NCBI RefSeq assembly: GCF_048771995.1
Contig: NC_133026.1
Span: 108,434,001 to 108,498,000 of the forward strand
From: Taeniopygia guttata
Taxonomy: Eukaryota > Chordata > Aves > Passeriformes > Estrildidae
Direction of reading: 5' to 3'
DNA: 64,000 nucleotides
Shown here: piece by piece, positions 39,601 to 52,800 of the stretch
Layout of the letters: every line of letters begins with the position of its first letter
Position numbering within the stretch: the first letter of the stretch is position 1
Made by a program: the position numbers and the translations under genes
The notes under the pieces: model-generated
What the model saw: the letters and a program-made list of their open reading frames with translations, nothing else
The model's database searches: none
Told to the model about the DNA's origin: nothing

Positions 39601-42600
39601 GTAAAATGGCATATTTTTAAAATATGAGGATTTGTCATATTTGAACTCTGCTTCTCATTATTTCATATGCACTAATGTATCATTTTTTTAAAGAGATGCA
39701 GAATGAATATAGGGGAAGGGTTCATTATTGTAAACCTTTTCTAGTCAGGGCTTTGGATGAGTAAGAAAGACGTAAAAGTCCCAAAACGCTGACAGTACCA
39801 GAGCTACCCCAGCAGCCTGATGACTAACACAATATGTGTGAGTTCTCAGCACTCCTCCCATCCAGGCCAACAACAATGCCACTGTTGACTTCAAAGAGAG
39901 AGAAGCAGATCCCATATGAATAATGCTGGGAAGATGTTAAAGGCATGTTCAGTCATTTAGATTTGAGTAGGTGGAGGAGGGAGGATTCTGTAATTACATA
40001 TGATATTGCTTAGCACTCAATTAATGATTAGTTAATTCTTGTTTGTAAATTGCTTTGAGGGTGCAAAGAACAGTAGACATCCTATGGGCCTAATTCTGTC
40101 CCCAGTTGCATCAGAATAAATCCAGAATAACTCCAGTGTGACTCTAAGGTGTCATTTTGGACACAGGGTCCAGGTATCATTACAATAAAAGACAAGTTTT
40201 CAGACAGAACACTGTGCAAATGACAGAAACCATAAACTTGTTTCCTGCCTGCACATCTCCCAACCTGAAATAGAAGCAGTTTGTGCAAGTGATATGACGT
40301 CTAGATTCTCTTCAGCTTCCATTTTTTCAGAGACTAACAGACAGCAAATCTTGGCATCATTCTGACCAGGTTGCCTACCCCAAGGTCCTCAGGATACATC
40401 CCACACATTCCAGAGGCTCCTATTGCTTTAATTATTGTTTATCCCCGTGTCTTCGGAAAGTACTATACTTCGAGATTGGTTTAGAAGGGAATTTTTTTAA
40501 CTACCTAGAAATTTGCTGGGGTTAGCTGCTAGGAGACAGAACTTATCTGCTGGAAATAGCACTAGAAAAAAAAAAAAAAAGGTTTTCATCTCAGATAAAT
40601 ATTAGAAATAGACAACTGGAAAACTTCTAACTGCTGGTGAAAGTGGAGAGCCAGAAGGTAGTAGCTTGGGAGGTGGAGGAGTCTCAAGTAGGATAAATGT
40701 AATTTCAAAATTGTTCAGATTTATCTGGTGAACTAGACATTTTTGTCTGATGTCTACCTGCCCTCCTTCCTATACCACAGCTATAACTCAGAGATATATC
40801 AAACACAGCCACCAAATTAATCAGATCAGCCTTTTCAAATAATAAATGTACTAAGGACTCTAAATTCAAGATCTTCCATTACCAACAAGTAGCAAAATGG
40901 GGTTTTCCTTCACTATCACTGCATAAATGTGAAAATACAGGGCCTAAATTTACAATCCAAACATCACCAATGGACAAATTCCTGTCGTTTCCATTATTGG
41001 TGCTCAAAAACAAAGGATAAGACTCCATTGTGAAATATGTATTTTTCACTGCTTGAAAACAGAACTCCCTATAGGCTGTAATCAAGAGATTTATGAATGC
41101 TCATGTCCTTAAGTAATAGAATTCTTTACAGGTATAATTCTTATTTCAGAAAGACTCAGAATAGTTTTTCAGAATATGAGAGTGATGTGTCTGGGTGTGA
41201 GGCACTAGTCTCACTGTTAAGTAACAGGATAGGCCACATGATGCAGACAGCAGACAAGATTCACTAACACTGAGAGGTGCATACCCATACTTTGCCAGGT
41301 CAAGACAATTGTTTGCATGCCAGAAGGGATTTCAGCATAAGGGTGGAGAGGATTTCATTGTGCTCACCGAATGAGGTGGGATAGACTGATAAGAGACATT
41401 CAATTAGTGTTATTTCTGGTGGACCTCATCACTCAGACTCTCTTCTGAGGGTGTAGTCTGCCCCTTTGACTCTTCCACATTCCCCTGTTTCCAAGGGGGA
41501 TTATAAAAGAACAGGACTGAGCTCCCACTGGAGGGAACAAACCCTGCCATTCTCAGGGACTCTGATATTGTCCCTTCTCTGAGATGAGGAACAGAACAGC
41601 TGCACATGAATTTGAACCCTATTCTGAAGCTGAAGATTTAAACAGTCATAAACTCAACATAAGGTAAAAAACGTATTGGTGCTTTTAGCACAACATGAAC
41701 ATATTGTAGTGATTCTCCTGCAGAGTACTTTTCTTAACCATTATGTGAATAGCTGGCTCAAACAAGGAAAAAATCATTAAAGCTACATATGCACATCAAA
41801 TGGGCAGATCCAGTTCAAACTCCTCCACTGAGAAGCAGATTAAGGCATCCATTATAGGCCAAGGTCTCAAATAAATGTTTTGGGTAAAACCAGATCTGTT
41901 TTGAAAATGACAGATGGTGAATTCTTGCAGCATAAAGGCAAATGGGGAAGAGAGAAAGGGAGAGAGGAAGGAGGTGAAGCTGCTGTTCATTAATCTGTTG
42001 CATGTAAGAAGTTGTCTTAACATGAAGTAATTGGAAAAAATTTTGTGTCTATGTTCCAGTCTTGCCAGTACAATGCAATAAATTTGAAGTGAGGAAACTC
42101 CCATGATATAAGGATAAAAGATGCCAGATTTTAACCAAGTGTAGCTGACATTAAACCCCACAGATATCAGACAAAAAAAACAAAGAAACCAAACCAAACC
42201 AAAAAGCTATGGGAAATTATAAGGAAGTAAAATTCTCATAACTGCAGTTGTTAACATTTGTTGAGAAAAGAGAAACACTGCAATAATTTTTGCGTCACCT
42301 GGATATTTTGTAACTTCCAATGACGAATGAAACAAGAATCCAGTCCTGAAAATCCCACATTCTTCACCCCTTATTGTCTGAAGAGAGCCAAAGCAGATCC
42401 TAAACCTGAAAGAGATGCTCTGAAGAAAGTAAACTTCATTTTCACACCCTTTTTAGGAATATAGCTAATTAAATTGTGCCTTCTTTTAAATTGTGTTAAT
42501 CAAGAAGTTGAGGCTCCTCTCATTTAAATTTTAGTTTTAAAGTAATTAGATACTGCGTCTGATCCTGCTACCTTTATTTACTCAAGATTAGTTGCATAGT

Positions 42601-45600
42601 TGAGTCTCGAATCAAAATTAAGTGCACTCCAGGGAAATTTGCCTGAAAACTGCAGGTGGGTTTCCATCTTACATTGAATCTCTTCAATCTCACTGGGAAG
42701 TTCAAAAAAATAAACCATTTTCATTCTTTTTGGTTAAATTACATAATTAAGTACTCCAGGGGTATTGTCAACTTTCTAAATTGGAAAAATAAAAAGAAAA
42801 AATAATAAATTATTTAGGATAAATACCTCTGGTTTCCTAGAGTGTTTGGTAAAAACTCTTGCAAACACTTCTCTCTTCAGCTGAGGTGTTAAAAATCTGT
42901 GTGGAAGCTTTATTTTGACGAAGATATAGTTTGAAAATTGCTCTCGCATATCCATTCAAGCTCAAAGTTCTGTCTTGAAAGATAGACTGGATTTTGAAGC
43001 TTTTAACTGTCAAGGAATTTAGGTGCTGGGTATAGAAAAAAACTGAATTTCATGAACTCATTTGTTGAAATCTTGCAGCTAGATAAGCTATTGCAGTAGG
43101 CCTACAGTATAGCAATGTCTTGCAGCTGGGTTTTGCTTGCTGCATTTTGCCTTGCATTTTTATGTGCCAAGTTTTTATTTGTTTTTGCAGGTACTCTTGG
43201 ATTTCAGCACAGGATTTCATGTAGAGGTAATATATATATTTATTTAGAACAGTTTTTCTGATTAAACAAAATGTAACAAATGAAAAATCATGTGTAAAAT
43301 ACTCAACTAAGACACTTCTTAACCCAAAGATTTAAAATATATTTAAATATTAACCAGCTGCAGGTAATAACTAACCCTCTCAAGAGAAATTCACCTAAAT
43401 ATAAATGAGTATTTTATACAAATGAGTAATTTTAAAATAAACATGTACAGTCATAGAGTTTGGGACTCATAGACATGTAAAAAACCACATGGTAAAAAAG
43501 TACGTGGTCTACAAAAATCTCTTTTCTTCTTATTGTTGGACATTATAATTGTCTTATTTATTTAATATGGGCTGAGGTCACATAATACTGGAACTCTCTG
43601 TCAAAGGTAAAAGAATGGGATGAAAATGGAATGGCAAGATGGAAAACCTTTAGAAGACAAAAACGTGAATGGATCAAATTTGCTGCAGCTTGTAGAGAAG
43701 GAGAAGATAATTCCAAGAGGAATCCAATTGCCAGAGTAAGTAGAAAGAAAAACACAAGTATTCACTTGTGTGAATACTTGTGTGAAGGAAGTTTTGCCAG
43801 AGACAGGCTGATAAAAGCAGAGACATTTAACAATTTGTATGCTTAGCGTTGTAAAAGAAAGGAATGTGGAATAAAAGAAAGATGATGCAACATTCCCAGC
43901 TCTGCTGAGGCAGTCTCATAAGGTGAATCCATGTGGCTGCTAAGGAGTAACCAGAGCCTTCCTAGAACTTTGCTATGAGTCTACTTTCCAGGCAGCTCCA
44001 ACCAGTGACATTTTTTTCTCTCTCTCATCCTGAGAAACCCCCGAGCAGAAATTCAAAGACTGCACATGGCCTGCGGGAAACAGAGAAAAATAAATACCTT
44101 CCTGTTCTCTTACTGTAACCATACCCTTACTGAGTTCCAGGCTCAGTGTGATACCCTTGGAGGTTTCTCTCTCCACTTCCCTGACAGATGTAAGAGAAAT
44201 AGAAGGCCTTAAGGGGAGATGGATGTCTAGGTTGATGTTTTGTAAAAGAGTCTTCCATTGATTCTGTCAACTGAACCTTGTAATAAGCGGTTGAGAAACT
44301 GAAGTTATACAGAATTTTTTACAGGAACTAAGAATAGGAGGAAAAATCCTGTAGGTGTCTTCTGTAAACTGGCATAATTTATTATTATATTTTACTGTAG
44401 ATCCGATCTGACTGTGAAGAAGACAATCCAATCACATACAGCATCTCTGGAGTTGGAATTGACCGTGCACCCTATGGAATATTTGTTGTTAACCCAAGAA
44501 CAGGAGAAATTAATATCACATCAGTAGTGGATAGGGAAATAACACCAGTATTTGTTGTAAGTACTCCCCTTTTTCTTGACCTTTATAATGATGGATCCAG
44601 GGTGGGGCAGACAACAAATTCATTTTCTTCAGATTGCTACTTTGCTTACTTAACTTTTGGTATTAAAACGAGTAAATCTCTTTATTTAGATACGTTGCTT
44701 TGCTAAACACTCAGTGACTGGTATAGATTTGGAACCACCTCTTGAACTTCGAGTCAGAGTCCTGGATATAAATGATAACCCTCCTGTATTTGCACAAACT
44801 GTGTTTACGGGATCTGTTGAGGAGAGCAGCATGGACAGTGAGTACCTCTGCTATGCCTTTTACAGCACTGCTAGTGAAGCTCACAGAATGCAATTAATAT
44901 AAACCTGGGATGCTCTTTCTGCTTTTCTTAGGCAATGACATAAAATGGTCAGGGCCACTCCAGAGGAGGGAGAAGCAGAGGCTTCTCCAAGTGCTATTTG
45001 AGCCAGGGCCTGGGCTAATTGCTATAAATTAAACAGCAATGCTTCCTTCTCGCTTTCCTCCCACACTTGAGTGCTGAATGTTCCAGTTTCTAACCATACC
45101 ATCATGCAAATACTTTCAGATGTGAAAATGTAAAATAAATAATTGCAATCCTTCTCATTAGAATAAAAATATCATTACACTTATTTCCTTGGAGCGTATG
45201 TAAAATACATTTTCCCTCATTTTTTTCTTTCAAATATTTATACCTGTAGCCTGTGTATTTGCAATTGCAGCAGAATATTACTAATTCTATACTTAAACCA
45301 TTAAAATGGTTCTTTTTACCAAAAGTGCAGCAGTCAACATTAGACATGCAAATAGCACTGAGGCAATGGTGCCTAACACTCATTTTCTTCTTTCTAGAAA
45401 TTCTCATTTAAAGTTGTGATTTCTTATAGTAATTTCTATAAGCTCAGTACTTGCTGTATTTGCATATTCCCTATGGTGATGTAAAGAAGCTCAGTGAAAG
45501 TCTGCATTATTCTTTCTGACTTTGATTTTTAATTAATTTGAAGTCATTAACATTGTCAGAATCAGTACTACAAAACTAAAGTTTTATTTTTTCTCTGTAA

Positions 45601-46839
45601 ATGTCAAGGAATAGATAGCCTTCTATCATTTTCATACACAGTTTTAGCATTGTCTTGATGAGTTGTTTGCAGGAACTCAAGAGATTTTCTGGGGGGGTTT
45701 TGGCTTGGTTTTATTTGTTTGCTTTGTGGGGTTTTTTTAGTTACTATTATTTTTAATTTTATTTTTAGACACGCTGGTGATGAAAATCATTGCAACAGAT
45801 GCAGATGAACCTAACCACTTGAATTCTAAAATTGCCTTCAAAATAGAGAGTCAGGAACCTTCTGGTCCACCCATGTTCATTATGAATAAATACACAGGAG
45901 AACTCCATCTTGCAAATTATCTTGACAGAGAGGTAACATTTCCCCTTCCAAAGCTAAATAAGATTATGCTGTAGTGTATATGTGCTATGAGAGTGAGAAA
46001 AATATAGAAGAGAGAGAAAAGTTGTGGGTTTTACAAATAATACGGGAGAATTGCATGGTTTTGATGTGTCACAATAAAATGCCTTAGCCAAATTCCTGCA
46101 TTAGGAAATAGCAGCAAGCATGAGTTATTTATAAGATGCACAGATGGTCTTCTAACATACTCGCTTCTCTTTTTGTGACAGCAACATAGTAGCTACACTC
46201 TGGTTGTGAAGGCATCAGACCGGGATGGGGCTGCAGATGGAATATCATCCCTTTGTAGCTGTAACGTGAAAGTTATCGATGTTAATGACAACTTTCCAAC
46301 TCTTGCCCAAAGCTCTGTAAGTTTGCAGTAATAAAAGCAGCAACACTGATTTAAAACCCCATTTAAAAGCTCTGTCAGTAACAGAGTCCTTACTAACCTG
46401 TAGAGAACATTCACATTAACATGCTCCATGGGATTTACAGGGTTCTTCCCTTGAAGAGTGTTCAAAATACAATCTGTCACTTGTGCAAAAATTCTGGTAA
46501 CACACACATAGATAATTTTTGTATTCAGAGAGGTAAATCCTGACACTGTCATAACTGACTTCTTTGTATTCAGAGTAATCCTGTTATACAGGTGCCCAGA
46601 TCCCTGCAATGTGAGATTATGTAAAATAACCCAATCCTTGGAAGACCATTTCTTACAGAAAGCACAAATCCTTTTCCCCTTAAGATGCATCTGCAAACCT
46701 TGGAGGTGATACAGCTTTTCAAATCTGTAATCATAATCACAGTTTTCCCAGAACATGTTTTGGTTTTTTTTAATAAATTGGCATGGACTGTGCTCAGAGC
46801 ATCCTTCAAAACAACCTCTGCACACAACTGTGTTTTCCT

Positions 46840-46882
<43 letters not shown>

Positions 46883-49800
46883 GTTTGCTAATAGGTACTT
46901 ATCTGTCATTTCAGTTTTCAACAAGTATTTCAGAAAATTCACTCAGTTCAGAACTGCTACGAATACAAGCTCTGGATGCTGATGAAGAGTTTACAGACAA
47001 CTGGTTAGCAGAGTTTTTCTTTATATCCGGTAATGAAGATAACTGTTTTGAAATTGTTACAGATCGAGCTACAAATCAAGGAATCCTTAGAGTAATTAAG
47101 GTACGGATAAGTATTGTGATTCAGCTCTTGACTTAAAATTTTAATTAATTGTTCATAGAATTAAACAGGCAGTAAAAACACTGTCACAAAGCCATCTAAA
47201 ATGAAAATATTTTTAAATATTAAAGAAGCTTTTATGTATTAACTAGTTCTTTGTGGTTTACCTTTTAGGAACTGGATTTTGAACATATGCGAACTCACTC
47301 ACTGATGATTGGCGTCAGGAATGTAGCTGCATTCCACCACTCTGTTGCACATGAGTACCAAATATTTGGGACACCTCTCACAGTAGAAGTAAAAAATTTG
47401 ATTGAACCACCAAGATTTCATCCATCTTCAATTGTGTTTTCACTGGCAGAAGGTGCAAGAGTGAATTATGTTCTAGGAACATACACAGCCATGGATGAGG
47501 ACACTAGAACTATTGCATCAAATGTTGTGTAAGCTCTGCTCTGCTTAACTTCCTGGATGGAATAATTCTTTTGAGATTTCAATGGGATGAGGAATAGGTA
47601 TTTTAAAGGACTCTTTAAAAAACTATGATTATTGATCAGCAATTGAAAAATGGCAAAAGAATAGCACTATATAGTATCATATAATATTATATATTATATA
47701 GTACTATATTTTACGTTATTGCAGAATAGTATATAGCCCATTTTTGTGCTATAATTGCTTTTCTTTCCTGACTACTTTCCTTTGCCTTATGCACAAGACA
47801 AGGAAAATATCACTTTTCTAACAGGCTGTACCTTAAATAGACTAGAATAGGGTTTGGTTTTTTTTATTTAGGCTAATAATGTTTTTTCTTGAAACATTTG
47901 CTACAAAGAGGGAATTTGTTAGCATCACAAGAAAAGCAGGTAGAAAATCCCAATAACAGTCAATATTATCCAATCAGAATAGGAGAGGTCCCTACTAGCT
48001 CATTCTCTAGTGAAAAAAAAAATTTCATTTGTTTCTTGAAATTCAAAATAATAACTGAGACTGTAATTTGCTTTTCAGTTCATGTAGAAAAAATACAGCC
48101 TATTTACACATATTTGGAAAAAAATTTCCTAAAACAGAAATGTGTCAGCAAATACGACTGTAGAATGTTATAGGAAGAGCTGTGGATTTAATCATTGATA
48201 TCAACAAGGCTTCTAGTCTGCAGGATCCAGAAAAGTTTTACTTTTAGACTGTCGTGACACTTTCAAAGTAAAATGCTTTTGCTTTATTCCTAATTAATTT
48301 TCTGGTCTACATCTTTTGGAATCTACATGGATTTTGCTTGAACTGGGTGAAATTCAATAGAAAATAGCATAGCTGAAAGAAAAATGCTCCAGAGTGCCAA
48401 ATTTTATCCACAAAATAAATATGTAATACATATATTCATTACCTAACGCTGAATATTTTTACTTCACCAAACACAGATATAGTATAGGGCGTGATCCAGC
48501 TGCCTGGTTCAGAATCAATCAAAACACTGGTGAAATCACACTGAACAAAGTCATTAATCGGGATTCCGTCTACATAGTCAATGGGCAGTACCAAGCAGAG
48601 GTTCTGGCTATCACCAGAGGTAAGAAAACATATGAAGTTTTCTGAAATAAACTCTTTGTGTTCCAGCTTTCTCCAAATGTTTTCTGCTGTTTCTAGTTTT
48701 CCAACCCTACCTGCATTGTTTATAGTATCACTATTCCCTCCTGACCACAAATACCTTCCTTTTACAGGGACTCCTCGATATACTGCTACTGGCACCGTTG
48801 TGCTTTCAATAGATGGTATCAATGCCAATTGCCCAACTATTAATACTGAAATGAGGAAAGTATGTATGAATTCCCCATCAGTGATTATCTCAGCAAAACA
48901 TAGGAATGGTGACCTCTATGCCACCCCCTTCACATTCAGCATACATGGTGAACCTCAGACTACATGGATTATCAGACGAATAAATGGTAAATTAACCTAC
49001 ATTTTGTAACAAAATAAATTATAGTAATAAGCTCTTATCTAAAATAACTGATTTGGATGTTACTTTATTAACAAACAAAACACTTACTAGAATCTTTTAA
49101 AATCTCAGTTAAATATGAATCTAAGAGGCTACTCCAAATTTGAATATATGCATGTACATATATATATTAGAATATTTAAATCAGAATTATTACATGTGTT
49201 ATATTTTAAAGGCAACTGAAAATTTACTAACAAAACTGTACTTTGAGTATAACTATGACAAGAGTCTTTATGGGTTTAAACATAATGAAGTAAATCAAAA
49301 TAAATAATTTGACACTTTTTTCTTTCTGTGTTATCTAAAAAATCCTAAGAATGCAAAAAAATCTCAATTTTTTTTATTAGAGTACAAAGTTTATAGTTAG
49401 CAGAGCTTTACTTTTATGAGAGGCATATGAAAATGGCAAATTAAGATTACAACATTTTAAATTTATTGTACCAGTCACACCTACTTGTATTTTGAAGAAA
49501 ATTGTTTTAGTCAGTTCCCAGTGAAGCTTTGCCAGTTCCCTTCAATAAGACATGAGAAAATAATGAATTAATCAAATCCTATGCATTACTAAATAACAAA
49601 ATTTGCATAGTTTACTGTTTACATAGAAGACTACATTAAATGGCAAGTATCATAATTTAAAGTATTCTTGAGTCTCCTACCTGTCCTGAACAGTTGCAAA
49701 TATGTAATCTTAAATATTTTAAACCTACTGAAAAACTTTTTGAAAAACATGTATGTGTTCCTTGAGAGAGGAATAGAAAATGTGTAAATCTTTCAACTTT

Positions 49801-52800
49801 TATATTTACCACTGTGCAAATAAAATTCAGGAAAAGCAGCAGTGGAAATAAAAGATTTCATTTTCCTCTTTTGTGTTTCTCAAGTTTAGAAGTGATAACT
49901 AGACTGATTTGGCTCAGGTTTTGCAAGAAAAAAAACAAGCATAGATGTTTATTTTATGTTTCAGCTTTGAGTAAATACTGTAGATGCATAAGTAATTGAG
50001 GTGCTCAGAAAGGGAACAAATTTTTTCATTCTGTTCTATGAATGTAATATACTAGTATAGACTTGTAGAGCACTTACAGTTAATACCTTCATTTTTCTTT
50101 TTTTTTCTTCCCTCCAAGATTCCTCTGCAGAACTAGTGGGCCAGAACATAGACTTTTATCTTTATAGGATCTATGTTGTTGTAAGAGATAGCCAAGGCCG
50201 GCGCTGTGCTCAACCACACATAATTCCTGTGCAAGCTTGCCAGTGTGATAGTCGGAACTACTGCACCAGTGGGGCCACAAGAATAATTATCATCGGTGGT
50301 GGTGGTGGTGGCTCTGGTGGTGGCACTGGTGGCGGCACTGGTGGCGGCACTGGTGGCGGCACTATTGGTGGTGGTGGTGGTGGCACTGGTGGAGGAGGCC
50401 GGGAAGACGGAGGACAACAAGGTGGTGGTGATTCTGGCCAGACTAGACCTGGAGGAGAAGATTTTGAGGACCACACAGACTGGCAGGGTTATACTGATAG
50501 TTATGATGAAGGTGAGGATGGATATTCTGCCTCCACTGATGGCGGTTACGCTGGAAATGATAATATTGGCAGACAGTTGGATTCAAATACCACACTTAGT
50601 GGTGCTGCCATTGGCCTGATGTTCCTCGGTGGATTAATATTTGTTTGTAAGTATGAAATTAAGAAACAATTTTTATCAATTTTCTTAATAATGTAAATAG
50701 CACATTTTTAAATTCTTCTAAAATAAGGTTACGTTTTCAGTTGGTTGTTAATCCATTGGCTTCTATTGACCATTTGAAAGAGAAAAAACTTGTCTTTTAA
50801 ACGAAAAATTTCCATAGATTTTATGTTATACATACATTTTTCATTCAAAATTAAGCATTTCCTTTCTAAGACTTGTTATCCAATTCTTAGACAGAGCTGT
50901 CCTGTCACTTACATTTTGCAACTTGTACTTCCATTACATTACTAGAAGAAATGGGCAAATATTAGCTCCAAGTTGGGTATGACAGAATCTAAGGAACAAG
51001 ATTCCCTTTAACTCAAAGCCAGATTTCAGTAGCAGAACAATAAGTCATAGATTTTGAAATTTTTGGCTACTCCTTTCATACATTACATCTAATAAAAAAC
51101 CAGTAGCATTTATGATAACAGGATCAAAATAGGACCTTAATTAATTTGTCCTAGTATTCTCGAAGAATTATGAGCTTCACGAACTCAAGTTAGAATTTAT
51201 ACAAGCAATTATTTCTCAGACTACCAAAATCATATGTGATCAATTTTCTTTCATGGCCTGGGCATCAAGTAATCAACATCTAAAATTTCCTATTGCAGAA
51301 ATACTGACTACAAAACCTGAGGAAATTGATTTTTTTTTTCCCCTTTGTACATTGTATAGTCATTTCCCCTTTTCATTTCACTTTGATGTTCAAGTAATCA
51401 GAGGGCTGTGGCAACTCTCCTATGAAGACAGGTTGAAAGAGTTGGGACTGTTCAGCCTGGAGAAGTCTCCAAAGGAAACCTTAGGGCAGCCTTCCAGTGC
51501 CTAAAGGGGGCCTGCATAAGAGCTGGAGAGGGACTTCTTACAAGGGCATGTAGTGACAGGACAAGGAGCAATAGATTTAAACTGAAAGACAGTAGGTTTA
51601 GGAAGAAATTCTTTACTGTGAGAGTGATGAGACAGAGGCACATTTGCACAGAGAAGCTGTGGATACCCCATCCCTTGTTCAAGGTTGGGCTGGATGAGTC
51701 TTTGAGCAACCTGGTAAGTGGAAAGTGTCCCTGCCCATGGCAGAGGGGTTGGAACTAAATGGTATTAAAGGTCTTTTCCAAGCCATTCTCTGATTCTATG
51801 AATTAATATTGCATTGCCTTTCTAAAATATGCAGTGTTTCTGATGCTGGATATTACAAGCATCCTGCAATTTCCAGCACTGAGTTCTTTAAACAACTCAG
51901 CATAATACAGCACTCTGGGAAGCCTGACTCACTCTACGTAAACATTTGGGCTTGGGGTTTGCCCCTACTGCTTTTTCAAATCAAGCATTATGTATACATA
52001 ATGTACAACTGGAGCCTTAGCCAATGATCACTGTAGTCAGGTAGACTCTCCACTGATTCTCATACATCTATTATTACTAATGTGTATGTCTTTTCTATTG
52101 CAATACTTGAAGAAAAAAAGTATGCTCATATATCCAGAAAGAATAGCACTGAATATTATATATAGCAACACTGGTTCTGTTTATTTAATTTTCATACATA
52201 TGCAACATATATTGGTTCAGCTGAGATAGATCAAAGTCTGTTCCCCGGTGCATAAGCATAAATTTAGAGTAACAGCCCCACCTCTGTGTTTCTCTGCTAT
52301 AACTAAAGGTAAAAAATTATTCTGAATTCCAAATACAGGTATCTCCACAAGCAGCTAAGTCTGAAAGCCAGACTTATAGGCTACTTGGTTAGAAATATTT
52401 TAAAGGCATATTTTCAAGAGTTCATGAGCACTGCCCTCTGGAGAGAGCAGCTATTCCTGTGAGGAAGAGATATCCTAAATCCTTGTTTTCCTGTTCCTTT
52501 CCTGTTAAGTGATTCCAATTCTGATGTCAATGAGCGACTGCTGTGGCTGTGGACCTGGCGCTGCAGGTGGAGTTGGAACTGGGTTTGAACCTGTACCTGA
52601 ATGTACAGAAGGGGCAATTCATCCATGGGGAATAGAAGGTGCACAGCCTGAAGACAGGGTCAGTACATCCCCCATGTTTCTAAAACCAGAAGTAATTAAT
52701 ATTTAAAGGCTGCATTTCTCTATAGAAAGTGATAGTAACACTGCGTAATCTAAAACTAGTCTGGGTCAACAATTGCCAGGCAGATATGAAAGGTGATTCT

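Noticed and set aside
43115-43190. ATG followed by a signal-like peptide just before exon 2 as the gene start
   Set aside because: Its frame does not read into exon 2 in the correct phase across the acceptor, whereas the 48-nt exon at 36585 matches desmoglein length, MDW start, donor and phase.
46193-46942. 249-codon open frame on the minus strand
   Set aside because: It runs antisense through desmoglein exon 7, intron 7 and the AT repeat, has a YIYIYIY run from the repeat, and resembles no family. It is a shadow.
50133-50474. Minus-strand open frames rich in Thr/Ser or Pro across the Gly tract
   Set aside because: They are antisense readings of the GGT/GGC coding repeat in exon 12, whose plus-strand frame is fixed by flanking desmoglein sequence and splice phases.
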